Below, one piece after another: positions 8,799-17,368 of a DNA stretch of 64,000 bases. Source of the DNA: Tsuneonella aeria (GTDB lineage: Bacteria > Pseudomonadota > Alphaproteobacteria > Sphingomonadales > Sphingomonadaceae); assembly GCF_009827495.1 (NCBI RefSeq), contig NZ_WTZA01000002.1:561894-625893 (forward strand), given 5' to 3'. Made by a program: the position numbers and the translations under genes. Within the stretch, counting starts at the first letter, position 1; each line of letters starts with the position of its first letter. Under the pieces are notes generated by a model. The model saw only the letters and a program-made list of their open reading frames with translations. It was not told the origin of the DNA and did no database searches.

Positions 8799-10800
8799 AC
8801 CGAATCCGGCTGCCCTTAAATCCTGTGGCGGATGACGATCGCATCTTGGCCGGCAATAAGCGCAGCTGCGCACTTGCAAGCGAAGCCGTGACATTGGGTA
8901 TGGCCGATACCGCTTCACGCAGCAGATCGAGGTGGGCCTTGGAATAACGGCCCTCGGTTTCCGAAGACAGCGCGTGTCCCGCAAAGTCGGCACGTATCTC
9001 GGGTGCTATGCCGGCGCCCTTCATGGTGTCGATGGCGGTATGCCGAAACGAATGGATGGACTGTTTGTGCGTTAGATCGGGCACCGCCGCTGCAATCTTC
9101 ACCCACATGCGCTTATAGAACACGTCGCCCATGCTGGCCTTGCCAGCGATCGACACAAGTTCAGGAAACAGCTGGGTCTCACCCTCGGCTTTCAGCGCTG
9201 CGACATAATCGGCCAGACCGAGGCGGATCAATTCGTCGGCGATCGGCACCATGCGGTCAGAACTCGTGTTCTTGAGACCGCGCGTCTCGTTCGGTCTCAC
9301 CCGAAATTGCCAGTGCCCGTCCACCTTTTCGATGTCGCTCAACTCCATTCCGCAGATCTCGTCTCTCCGCATACCGGAGTACCACGCGATCATGGGCACG
9401 AAGTAGAAGGCATCATGGACGATCAAATCCCCGGCGGTCATTCGGCGCGCCAAGGATTTCGCGCCGGTCCAGGGCGGCAGATGGAAAATCGCTAAACCCT
9501 GCTCGACGGTAAATCGCTCACGCATGTCACGGGCATTACGTTTATCGGCGGCGATAAAGGCGTTGTAATCAAGTCGTGCGAGCGGATGGTGGTCGTGAAA
9601 CCAGCGAGTAAGTTGGCGCAAAAAGCTCCAATGCCGGTTGGTGGTCGCGACGCTGAGGCCGACCGAGTCGCGCGTGATCGCGGTGTTTGCTTTTTCGGTG
9701 GGCAGGGCCTTTGCCTTGCGCTTCTTCTCCTCCGCCTTCTCGGCTTTATCGACCAGCTTTCTTGTCTCATCCGCAATCTCGACAATCGTCTTATGTCGAT
9801 CGCGCTCGGACTTGCGGAACGACTTGGCGTGGATCCAGCCGAAGCAGCCATCCAACGTTACCAGGTCATCGTGTGTAACCGCGGCGAGAGGCCGGCCCTC
9901 CATGACTTCTTCGAGGAACTGTGCCGCGAGCATGAACTGTTCACGCGTCTTCGGGGTCCATCCCTTCCGGCCCCGCTTGATGCTCTTGCCGTCTAATCCG
10001 CCAGTTCTCGGATTGTGCTCGAAGAACTTTGCCGCAGCCTGCGTAGGGGTTAGGGTACCCCACGGCCCGTGCCCGCTTACGGCGGGTGAGGTCTCGGCGC
10101 CCATTGAGGGGAGAGGGACCGCAACCATGTTGAAAGCGTCCAAGGGTACAGGCGCATAGGATGCTGACGGATCGGACAGCGCCCGGCGAAACTCTTCAAG
10201 CGCGGACAATCGCGCCTGATTCACCACCTTACGAGCCATAACCTCGCGAAGTTGCGTCGGCTCAATTCCCAAGTCTACAAGGCGGGATGAGGCTTGCGCC
10301 TCAGCACCTTCGTCGGCCATGGTTTCCGCCAAATCCGACCACAGCATGGCTTCGATCGGCATGCTGGGATCGTCGCTGATTGGGGAAGTCGCGACGAGGA
10401 AGTCCTCTACTACGCCTTTCGCTATTCCGTCAGCGGCCGCCATTCCGCTTATTCCAAGCCGCAGCTCCAAAGCTTCTTCGGCATCGGGGTAATCACACCG
10501 CGCTACGACGTAGAGGCTTGCGTGCATCGCTTCGAGCCGATCACGCTCGATCAGCATCTGCCGGCGGAATATCTCGGCGCGTTGTTGGGCGGTGAGGCCA
10601 TCAAGCGTAAGCTTCGCCGTCATCGTCACCATCAGCCTTTCCGCAATCAGGGTCATCGCCGGGGCAAGCAATCGAGCCCGCCGCCAGCAAGTTGTGCGAA
10701 GTGACAGGCGTAGCCGAAAGGGCTGGTCGGTGCCTAGTCGAATGAGGCGGCGGTAATAGTAGGTGCCGTGGGCACGGGTGACGTTCTGGAGCTTGCACAT
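8797..10800 (-). CDS. Large site-specific tyrosine recombinase / integrase
   Basis: Integrase-type protein of 667 residues. The start MCKLQNVTRAHGTYYYRR (ATG 10800) matches the N-terminal domain of large phage/island integrases; an ATG at 10839 would add 13 residues. The middle holds a SAM-like core-binding region and a Lys/Glu-rich coiled stretch (KAEKAEEKKRKAK). The C-terminal catalytic domain shows the Arg in YSGMRRDEICGM, the HxxR box in SIHSFRHTA, a further His in AGHALSS and the nucleophile Tyr in EGRYSKAH. It reads toward the metal genes and lies at the island-chromosome boundary, so it probably mobilises the region to its left. No attachment site could be proven. Confidence 0.9.
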   Translation of the reverse strand: MCKLQNVTRAHGTYYYRRLIRLGTDQPFRLRLSLRTTCWRRARLLAPAMTLIAERLMVTMTAKLTLDGLTAQQRAEIFRRQMLIERDRLEAMHASLYVVARCDYPDAEEALELRLGISGMAAADGIAKGVVEDFLVATSPISDDPSMPIEAMLWSDLAETMADEGAEAQASSRLVDLGIEPTQLREVMARKVVNQARLSALEEFRRALSDPSASYAPVPLDAFNMVAVPLPSMGAETSPAVSGHGPWGTLTPTQAAAKFFEHNPRTGGLDGKSIKRGRKGWTPKTREQFMLAAQFLEEVMEGRPLAAVTHDDLVTLDGCFGWIHAKSFRKSERDRHKTIVEIADETRKLVDKAEKAEEKKRKAKALPTEKANTAITRDSVGLSVATTNRHWSFLRQLTRWFHDHHPLARLDYNAFIAADKRNARDMRERFTVEQGLAIFHLPPWTGAKSLARRMTAGDLIVHDAFYFVPMIAWYSGMRRDEICGMELSDIEKVDGHWQFRVRPNETRGLKNTSSDRMVPIADELIRLGLADYVAALKAEGETQLFPELVSIAGKASMGDVFYKRMWVKIAAAVPDLTHKQSIHSFRHTAIDTMKGAGIAPEIRADFAGHALSSETEGRYSKAHLDLLREAVSAIPNVTASLASAQLRLLPAKMRSSSATGFKGSRIR

Positions 10801-10892
10801 TGGGCGTGGTACCTCGTCGTGGCACCTAGCCGTGGTCATCCACGGGCAGGCTGGATCGAGAAACCATTCGTTTCAGGCGCTTAGTTCATTTG

Positions 10893-10926
10893 TGGCTGGG
10901 GATCCTGCCGCCCCAGCCAGATTTTT
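10893..10926 (+). terminator. Orphan plus-strand hairpin with T-tract between integrase and yghU
   Basis: TGGCTGGGG (10893-10901) pairs perfectly with CCCCAGCCA (10911-10919) and is followed by GATTTTT, the form of an intrinsic terminator on the plus strand. Both flanking genes run on the minus strand and no plus-strand gene is visible in the preceding 2.3 kb. It could be the 3' end of an unrecognised small RNA, or a leftover of an attachment site. The rest of 10801-11020 holds no gene I can support. Confidence 0.55.
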
Positions 10927-11020
10927 CTCGAAGTCGTTGAAACCAAGCTTTCCTGCTCGCCCCCCAGTCCTTCGCTTGCGTCCTCGCGCCGGGGTACCCC
11001 GGCCCCTCCCACCGCTTTTG

Positions 11021-11890
11021 CTACGGCGCGCTTTTCCATTCGATCGGGCCGAGCACTGCTGGGTCGAGCGTGTCGAAATCCGCGGCCGCGTGACGCTCGC
11101 GCATCTTCTCGGTGTTGACGATCCGGCCTCGACGGGCGGCGGGGCGTGCGTCGATGGTGCGGACCCAGCGGGCAAGATGCGTGTATTCGTGCACTGACAG
11201 GAACGTGGCGGCGTCGCCATAGGCATCGCCGCGCACGATGGCGCCCAGCCATCCCCAGGCGGCGACGTCGGCGATCGAGTAATCGTCGCCCGCCAGGTAC
11301 TCGGTCTTCGCCAGCTGGTTGTCCGCCACCGAGAAGATGCGCTTGGCTTCCATGGCATAGCGGTTGATCGGGTATTCGAACTTTTCCGGCGCATAGGCGT
11401 AGAAGTGACCAAAGCCGCCGCCGAGAAACGGTGCCGTGCCCATCTGCCACATCAGCCAGCTGAGTACTTCGGCCCGTGCGGGGTTGTCGCGCGGGAGGAG
11501 GTAATCGAACTTTTCCGCCAGGTGGATCAGGATCGCGCCGCTTTCGAACACCCGGAACGGGGCTGGGCCGCTGCGGTCCTCCAGCGCGGGAATCTTGCCG
11601 TTGGGGTTGAGCGCGGTGAAGCCGCTGCCAAACTGGTCGCCTTCGCGGATGTCGATCAGCCAGGCGTCGTATTCGGCCGGATGGCCCGCCTCGATAAGCT
11701 CTTCCAGCATCACCGCCGCTTTCTGTCCGTTCGGGGTGCCGAGCGAATAGAGCTGAAACGGATGCTCCCCCACCGGCAGCTCTTTTTCGTGCCGGGCGCC
11801 GGCCGTCGGGCGGTTTATGCCGGCGAAGGCGCCGCCATTCTCCGTGTCGTTGACCCAGACCTTTGGCGGGACGTAGGCGGCAGTGGACAT
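11021..11890 (-). CDS. yghU: Glutathione-dependent disulfide-bond oxidoreductase, YghU type
   Basis: Nu-class glutathione S-transferase-like enzyme of 289 residues that reduces organic disulfides or peroxides with glutathione. ATG 11890 (MSTAAYVPPKVW) follows CCGGAGTT. An N-terminal extension is followed by a thioredoxin-fold domain (PFQLYSLGTPNGQKAAVMLEE; glutathione site NPNGKIPAL and FESGAILIHLAEK) and an all-helical C-terminal domain (YSIADVAAWGWL). It starts 82 bp from the divergent topoisomerase gene, so the two share a promoter region. It is the first chromosomal gene beyond the integrase. Confidence 0.9.
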   Translation of the reverse strand: MSTAAYVPPKVWVNDTENGGAFAGINRPTAGARHEKELPVGEHPFQLYSLGTPNGQKAAVMLEELIEAGHPAEYDAWLIDIREGDQFGSGFTALNPNGKIPALEDRSGPAPFRVFESGAILIHLAEKFDYLLPRDNPARAEVLSWLMWQMGTAPFLGGGFGHFYAYAPEKFEYPINRYAMEAKRIFSVADNQLAKTEYLAGDDYSIADVAAWGWLGAIVRGDAYGDAATFLSVHEYTHLARWVRTIDARPAARRGRIVNTEKMRERHAAADFDTLDPAVLGPIEWKSAP

Positions 11891-11972
11891 CGGCAACTCC
11901 GGGCAAGGAACGGGTATTCGAAGATGGGCCGCAGGCGGAGGAACCGCAAGCCGGACCGCTGGTTGGCGAAAC

Positions 11973-12983
11973 ATGGCTGCATCTTCAAAGCTCATCTACG
12001 TGGATGACGACATGCCCGGCATCACGCGCAAGCGCAGCGGCAAGGGCTGGACATATTACGATCCCAAGGGCGCGCGGATCACCGACCCTGACGAACGCGA
12101 CCGGCTGAATTCGGTGGCATTGCCGCCGGCGTACACAGATGCCTGGTTCTGCCCGGCGGCCAACGGCCACATCCTGGCCACCGGCATCGACGCCAAGGGC
12201 CGCAAGCAATACCGCTACCACCCCGAATTTCGCACCGCGCGCGAGAGCGAGAAGTTCGATGGTTGCGTCACTTTCGGCAGTCTGCTGCCGCTGGTCCGCA
12301 AGCGCGTGGAAAGCGACCTCCAGGCCCGCACGCTGACCCGCGAACGCGCGATCGCCAGCGTGGTCCGCCTGCTCGACCTGGGCGCGATCCGGATCGGCAA
12401 CGATGCGTATGCGAAAGAGAACAAGAGCTTCGGGGCCACTACCCTGCGCCAGAAGCACGCGAACGTGAAGGGGCAGACCCTGCGCCTGAAATTCAAGGGG
12501 AAGCACGGCATCGAACGCGAGATGGTGCTGAGCGACCGCAGCCTGTCGCGCGTGGTTCGCGCCATGCAGGACCTGCCGGGGCAGCGCCTGTTTCAATACG
12601 TCGATGAAGGCGGCGCCGCCCATGCGGTCGGCTCCGCGGACGTCAACGAATACTTGTGCGAGACGATGGGGGAGCGGTTCACGGCCAAGAACTTCCGCAC
12701 CTGGCATGGGAGCGTGCTGGCATTGAAGGTGCTGGCAGAAGGTGAAGGGCAGATGTCGTTGAAGGTTCTCTTGCAGGAAGTGGCCAACAGCCTGGGCAAT
12801 ACCCCGGCCGTCACGCGCCGAAGTTACGTGCACCCCGCCGTGCTTGCCCTGGTGGACAGCCAGGCGAAATGGCGGGAGGGGCTGAAACTGCCGCGCGAAA
12901 CGCGGTGGTTGAGCCGGGAGGAACGGGCCCTCATCCAGCTTCTGGAAAGCGGGCCCAGCGCGGCGCGGTTCCTGGCGGCATGA
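11973..12983 (+). CDS. DNA topoisomerase IB (poxvirus/bacterial type)
   Basis: Relaxes supercoils by nicking one strand through a 3'-phosphotyrosine. The protein has 336 residues, the normal size for bacterial topoisomerase IB. Landmarks are the N-terminal DNA-binding domain (GWTYYDPKGARITD), the catalytic-domain motif GNDAYAKENKSFGATTLRQKH, KNFRTWHGS, and the nucleophile Tyr at about residue 285 in TPAVTRRSYVHP. ATG 11973 is chosen because the upstream in-frame stretch overlaps the divergent yghU start. The stop overlaps the ATG of pncC (ATGA), so the two are translationally coupled. Confidence 0.92.
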   Translation: MAASSKLIYVDDDMPGITRKRSGKGWTYYDPKGARITDPDERDRLNSVALPPAYTDAWFCPAANGHILATGIDAKGRKQYRYHPEFRTARESEKFDGCVTFGSLLPLVRKRVESDLQARTLTRERAIASVVRLLDLGAIRIGNDAYAKENKSFGATTLRQKHANVKGQTLRLKFKGKHGIEREMVLSDRSLSRVVRAMQDLPGQRLFQYVDEGGAAHAVGSADVNEYLCETMGERFTAKNFRTWHGSVLALKVLAEGEGQMSLKVLLQEVANSLGNTPAVTRRSYVHPAVLALVDSQAKWREGLKLPRETRWLSREERALIQLLESGPSAARFLAA

Positions 12984-13525
12984 GCGATCGGCAAGGCAAG
13001 TCCGGCGAGCCCCAGGCCGAGGCGCTGCACGAAGCGCTACCCAATGCGCTCGAGGATCGCGCCTGCGCCGTCCTCGACGCCGCGCACGACCGCGAGCTCA
13101 CGATCGCGACCGCCGAAAGCTGCACCGGCGGTTTGCTCGCCGCGCTGCTCACCGACGTTCGGGGCAGGGGGCACGTATTCGATCGCGGGTTCGTGACGTA
13201 TTGCGACGCTGCCAAGGCCAGCATGCTGGGGATCGATCCCGACCTGATCGAAGACAAGGGCGCGGTGAGCCGCGAGGTGGCGCTGGAGATGGCGAAAGGC
13301 GCGCTCGCGCACTCGGACGCCCATATCAGCCTGTCGATCACCGGGTTCGCCGGGCCTGGCGGGCCGGACGACGAGGAGGGCCTGGTCCACTTCGCCTGCG
13401 CCGTGCGGGACGACGGGGAGCCGGCGCACCGCGAAGAGCACTTCGGCGCGATCGGCCGCGGCGGGGTTCGAATCGCCGCGCTTGAAGTCGCGCTGGCTAT
13501 GGTCGAAGACGCTCTGCGCACATGA
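12980..13525 (+). CDS. pncC: Nicotinamide-nucleotide amidohydrolase PncC (CinA C-terminal family)
   Basis: Deamidates NMN to nicotinate mononucleotide, recycling pyridine nucleotides. The product has 181 residues and contains the CinA C-terminal domain only, with TIATAESCTGGLLAALLTDV, GFVTYCDAAKASMLGI and SITGFAGPGGP. The ATG overlaps the topoisomerase stop and the TGA overlaps the ATG of the next gene, NAD synthase. Direct coupling to nadE fits a shared role in NAD metabolism. Confidence 0.9.
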   Translation: MSDRQGKSGEPQAEALHEALPNALEDRACAVLDAAHDRELTIATAESCTGGLLAALLTDVRGRGHVFDRGFVTYCDAAKASMLGIDPDLIEDKGAVSREVALEMAKGALAHSDAHISLSITGFAGPGGPDDEEGLVHFACAVRDDGEPAHREEHFGAIGRGGVRIAALEVALAMVEDALRT

Positions 13526-15585
13526 CCGACGACCGTACCCATCCGTTCTACTCGCTCCACGCCCAAGGCATGGTGCGGGTCGCCGCCAGCACGCCGCACG
13601 TTCGCACAGCCGACGTCACGTTCAACCGGGATGCGATCATTGCGGAGGCGCGGCGGGCGCACGACGCGGGGGTCGACCTGGTCGTTTATCCGGAGCTGTG
13701 CCTGTCATCCTACGCGCTCGACGATCTGCACATGCAGCTTGCCCTGCTCGACGCGGTGGAGCGCGAGGTGGGCGCCATAGCGCAAGCCAGCGGCGAACTC
13801 GTGCCCCTGCTGCTGATCGGCGCGCCGCTGCGGCACAACGGGCGCATCTACAACTGCGCGATCGCGATCCATCGGGGCCGTGTGCTGGGCGTGCTGCCCA
13901 AGAGCTTCCTGCCCAACTACCGCGAATTCTACGAGAAGCGGTGGTTCGCCAACGGCCGGCGTATCCAGGGTATGGACATTGCCGTGGGCGGGGAAACGGT
14001 TCCCTTCGGCACGGACCTGATCTTCGCCGCAGCCGAGCTGCCGGGGTTCCGGGTGGGGGTGGAGATCTGCGAGGATTTCTGGGCCCCGATCCCGCCATCG
14101 ACATATGCCGCGATGGCCGGCGCGACGATCATCGCGAACCTTTCGGCATCGAACATCACCATCGGCAAGTCCGACGAACGGCACATGCTCTGTCAGTCGC
14201 ATTCGAGCCGCTCCGTCACCGCCTACGTCTATTCGGCCTCGGGGCACGGGGAAAGCACCACGGATCTGGCGTGGGACGGGCAGGGGATGATCTACGAACT
14301 GGGCGATCTCCTGGCCGAAAGCGAACGGTTCGCGCGCGAGCCAGAGCTGTGCGTGGCCGATGTCGACTGCGACCGCGTCCTGTCCGATCGGATGCGGATG
14401 CAGACGTTCAACGACGCGGTGGAGGAAGCCGGCCGCCCGGAAGACGAATTCCGCCTGATTACGTTCGAACATCGCCCCGCGGCGGGCGATCTCGGCCTGA
14501 TCCGGCCGGTTCGCCGGTTCCCGTTCGTGCCCAACCGGCGCGACAAGCTCGATGCCGACTGCTTCGAAGCGTTCAATATCCAGGTCGACGGCCTCATGCG
14601 GCGGTTCGAGGCGACCAGCGGCAATTCGATGGTGATCGGCGTTTCGGGCGGGCTCGATTCCACCCATGCACTGATCGTCGCCGCCAAGGTGTGCGACCGC
14701 CTGGGCCTGCCCCGCACGACCATCCGCGGCTACACGATGCCCGGGTTCGGCACGTCGGAAGGCACGCGTTCCAATGCCTGGAAGCTGATGGAAGCGCTTG
14801 GCATCGTTGCCGAGGAGATCGATATCAAGCCCGCCGCCACGCGGATGCTCCAGGATATCGGCCATGCCTTCGCCGGCGGAGAACCTGTTTACGACACCGT
14901 GTTCGAAAACGTGCAGGCGGGCCTTCGCACGGACTATCTGTTCCGGCTGGCGGGCCAGCACCGCGGGTTCGTGATCGGCACGGGCGACATGAGCGAGCTT
15001 GCGCTCGGCTGGTGCACCTATGGCGTGGGCGATCACATGAGCCACTACGGGGTGAACGCGGGCGTGCCCAAGACGCTGATGCAGTACCTGATCGGCTGGG
15101 CGACGCGCACGGACCAGTTCGATCCCGCGACCGACGCGGTACTCGAGGCTATCCTGGCGCAGGAGATCAGCCCCGAACTGGTCCCGGCGGGCGAGGACGG
15201 CGCGGTGCAGAGCACCGAGGCGACGGTCGGCCCTTACGAACTCAACGACTTCTTCATGCATCACGTGATCCGCTGGGGCCAGCGCCCGGGCAAGGTGGCC
15301 TTCCTGGCCTGGCACGCCTGGCGCGACCGGGAGCAGGGCGCATGGCCCGCGGGCATGGCCCCTGAAGCGCGCAACGAATACGATCTGGCGACGATCGCCG
15401 CGTGGCTGGAAAAGTTCTTCGGCCGTTTCTTCGCCGCGCAGTACAAGCGCAGCGCCTTGCCCAACGGCCCCAAGGTCAGCGCGGGCGGTTCGGTCAGCCC
15501 GCGGGGCGATTGGCGCATGCCGTCGGACGCGGTGGCCGACGTCTGGCTCGACCAGTTGCGCGCCGCGTTGCCCGACCTCAGATGA
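13522..15585 (+). CDS. nadE: Glutamine-hydrolysing NAD(+) synthase
   Basis: Converts nicotinic acid adenine dinucleotide to NAD using ATP and glutamine ammonia. The product has 687 residues, the long two-domain form. The N-terminal nitrilase-type glutaminase has the Glu-Lys-Cys triad at about E58 (YPELCLS), K127 (LPKSFLPNY) and C183 (VEICEDFW). The C-terminal synthetase has the PP-loop SGGLDST (from about residue 375), with GTGDMSELALGW downstream. ATG 13522 overlaps the pncC stop (ATGA). The next gene starts 42 bp later in the same direction. Confidence 0.96.
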   Translation: MTDDRTHPFYSLHAQGMVRVAASTPHVRTADVTFNRDAIIAEARRAHDAGVDLVVYPELCLSSYALDDLHMQLALLDAVEREVGAIAQASGELVPLLLIGAPLRHNGRIYNCAIAIHRGRVLGVLPKSFLPNYREFYEKRWFANGRRIQGMDIAVGGETVPFGTDLIFAAAELPGFRVGVEICEDFWAPIPPSTYAAMAGATIIANLSASNITIGKSDERHMLCQSHSSRSVTAYVYSASGHGESTTDLAWDGQGMIYELGDLLAESERFAREPELCVADVDCDRVLSDRMRMQTFNDAVEEAGRPEDEFRLITFEHRPAAGDLGLIRPVRRFPFVPNRRDKLDADCFEAFNIQVDGLMRRFEATSGNSMVIGVSGGLDSTHALIVAAKVCDRLGLPRTTIRGYTMPGFGTSEGTRSNAWKLMEALGIVAEEIDIKPAATRMLQDIGHAFAGGEPVYDTVFENVQAGLRTDYLFRLAGQHRGFVIGTGDMSELALGWCTYGVGDHMSHYGVNAGVPKTLMQYLIGWATRTDQFDPATDAVLEAILAQEISPELVPAGEDGAVQSTEATVGPYELNDFFMHHVIRWGQRPGKVAFLAWHAWRDREQGAWPAGMAPEARNEYDLATIAAWLEKFFGRFFAAQYKRSALPNGPKVSAGGSVSPRGDWRMPSDAVADVWLDQLRAALPDLR

Positions 15586-15627
15586 CGCGGGCCGCGGATC
15601 GGCATCCGGCGATGGAGCGCGGCTGAC

Positions 15628-16692
15628 ATGGCCGTCATCACAGCGATAGCCACCGCGGTCCCCGATCTCGATTTCGAAAAGGACTATCGCCGCTGGGCGA
15701 TCGGCCGCCTGGGCGAGAGCCGGGAGGCGAAGCTGTACGAACGCATGGCCCAGCGTTCCGGCATCGAGCACCGCTGGTCCGTCCTCGGCGAAGAGGATGC
15801 GCGGCTCGACGAAGGGCTCGGCTTCTACGGCAATGGCGCACCGTCCACCTCGGCGCGGATGGCGATTTATGCGCGCGCGGCGCCGGACCTGGCATTGCGG
15901 GCCATCGCCAGCCTGCCGGAGCTGGGCCGGCCCACGCATATCGTCGTGGCAAGCTGCACCGGCTTCGTCGCGCCGGGGATCGACCAGATCATCGCCCTGC
16001 GCCTCGGCCTCGGCAGCGATGTGGAGCGGGTGCTGATTGGGTTCATGGGCTGCTACGCCGCCGTCACCGCGCTCAGGACGGCGCGGCATATCGTTCGATC
16101 GCAGCCTGGCGCCCGCGTGCTGGTGGTGACGGTCGAGCTGTCGAGCCTGCATCACCAGGAGGAAATGGACCTTGAGCCATTGCTGATGGGCGCGCAGTTC
16201 GGCGACGGGGCGGCAGCGGCCATCGTTACCCATAATGCGCCCGGCCTTGTCCTTGGCGAAGGCATCTCCGCCGCGCTGGAAGACAGCGAGGGCCTGATCA
16301 CCTGGCGCATCGGAGACACCGGCTTCCACATGAAACTATCGGGCGAAGTGCCCGGCCGTATCGCGGCCGCGCTTGCCGACCCGGCGGTGCGCGCGCGGAT
16401 CACCGGAGGGGTGCCGCCGGAGGAAATCGCGGCGTGGGCGGTCCACGCCGGCGGCCGATCGATCCTCGACGCGGTGGAGAAAGGGCTGCACCTCCCCCCG
16501 GCGGCGCTCGACGCATCGCGCGAGGTGCTGCGAATGTGCGGCAACATGAGTTCGTCTACCCTGATGTTCGCGCTCAATCGCATCATGCGGGGCCGGCCGG
16601 CGAGCGGGGTGGCACTGGCCTTCGGGCCCGGGCTGGCGATGGAGGGCTTCCGGTTCGGCTGGCAGGATGCCGATAAGCGCGATGCTGCGTGA
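15628..16692 (+). CDS. Type III polyketide synthase (chalcone synthase-like)
   Basis: Homodimeric ketosynthase that extends an acyl-CoA starter with malonyl-CoA and cyclises the product to a resorcinol, pyrone or phloroglucinol. The 354 residues carry the family catalytic triad: Cys about 110 (VVASCTGFVAPG), His about 273 (WAVHAGG) and Asn about 306 (MCGNMSSST). The GFGPG-like loop near the C-terminus reads AFGPGLAMEGF. It overlaps the methyltransferase gene by 26 bp, which in turn overlaps the flavoprotein gene, so the three form one unit. By analogy with srsABC of Streptomyces griseus, a methylated and oxidised alkylresorcinol or quinone lipid is a reasonable guess, but starter and product cannot be read from sequence. 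Confidence 0.93.
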   Translation: MAVITAIATAVPDLDFEKDYRRWAIGRLGESREAKLYERMAQRSGIEHRWSVLGEEDARLDEGLGFYGNGAPSTSARMAIYARAAPDLALRAIASLPELGRPTHIVVASCTGFVAPGIDQIIALRLGLGSDVERVLIGFMGCYAAVTALRTARHIVRSQPGARVLVVTVELSSLHHQEEMDLEPLLMGAQFGDGAAAAIVTHNAPGLVLGEGISAALEDSEGLITWRIGDTGFHMKLSGEVPGRIAAALADPAVRARITGGVPPEEIAAWAVHAGGRSILDAVEKGLHLPPAALDASREVLRMCGNMSSSTLMFALNRIMRGRPASGVALAFGPGLAMEGFRFGWQDADKRDAA

Positions 16693-17368
16693 CCGGGCCA
16701 CTGATGACGAGCTGATGGACGACCCCGCGCTTGGCGCGGACACCTACACCGCCGTGCTTCACGACCTGGCGCAAGTGAACACGGTCACGCTCGCCCGGCG
16801 GCCGACCTTGCGGTTCCTGGAACGCGCCATCGGCACGCGGGCGAGTTTCACCCTGCTCGACGTGGGGTTCGGCGATGGCGACATGCTGCGGGCAATCGCG
16901 CGGTGGGCAGGGCGGCGCGGGATCGCGGCGCGACTGGTCGGCATCGATCTCAATCCCCGAAGCGTCGATGCAGCGCGTCAGGCCACGCCCGGCGGTCTGG
17001 GCATCGACTACCGTACGGGCGATTATGCCGGCTTGGCGGGCGAGGGCTGGGACTTCGTGGTGTCCAGCCTGGTGGCCCATCACATGAGCCATGACCAGCT
17101 CGTCGCCTTCCTGCGGTTCATGGAGCGGGAGGCTGTGGTGGGATGGCTGGTCAACGATCTCCATCGGCACGGGTTTCCCTATGCCGGCTGGCCTCTGCTG
17201 GCGGGGCTGATGCGCTGGCACCCGGTGGTGCGGCGCGATGGGCACCTGTCGATCGCGCGATCGTATCGACCCCGCGAATGGCCGCCGATCCTGGCGGAAG
17301 CAGGGGTGCGAAGGGCGCGGGTCGTCCGCCGCTTCCCCTTCCGGCTGTGCGTCGAATCCATTCAGTGA
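16667..17368 (+). CDS. Class I SAM-dependent methyltransferase of the type III PKS unit
   Basis: The product has 233 residues with a Rossmann methyltransferase fold: motif I LLDVGFGDGDMLRAIA (around residues 64-79), an acidic loop after VGIDLNPRSVD and motif IV-like WDFVVSSLVAHHM. ATG 16667 lies inside the end of the PKS gene and the stop overlaps the GTG of the flavoprotein (GTGA), so all three are coupled. The likely substrate is the PKS-derived phenolic (O- or C-methylation), by inference from context. Confidence 0.85.
   Translation: MPISAMLRDRATDDELMDDPALGADTYTAVLHDLAQVNTVTLARRPTLRFLERAIGTRASFTLLDVGFGDGDMLRAIARWAGRRGIAARLVGIDLNPRSVDAARQATPGGLGIDYRTGDYAGLAGEGWDFVVSSLVAHHMSHDQLVAFLRFMEREAVVGWLVNDLHRHGFPYAGWPLLAGLMRWHPVVRRDGHLSIARSYRPREWPPILAEAGVRRARVVRRFPFRLCVESIQ

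Noticed and set aside
10801..10839. Upstream ATG for the integrase at 10839
   Set aside because: The 13 added residues look non-coding and the family start MCKL at 10800 fits better. Not excluded.
10881..11906. 341-codon minus-strand frame over yghU
   Set aside because: A different frame of the yghU region without conserved motifs. yghU itself is clear.
13461..13484. tRNA-like GGTTCGAATC in pncC
   Set aside because: It lies inside a conserved coding region and has no accompanying acceptor stem or anticodon arm.
13705..16329. 874-codon open frame on the minus strand over nadE and the PKS
   Set aside because: It is antisense to two clearly conserved genes. Composition is His/Arg/Ala-rich with no domain, as expected for a GC-rich shadow frame.
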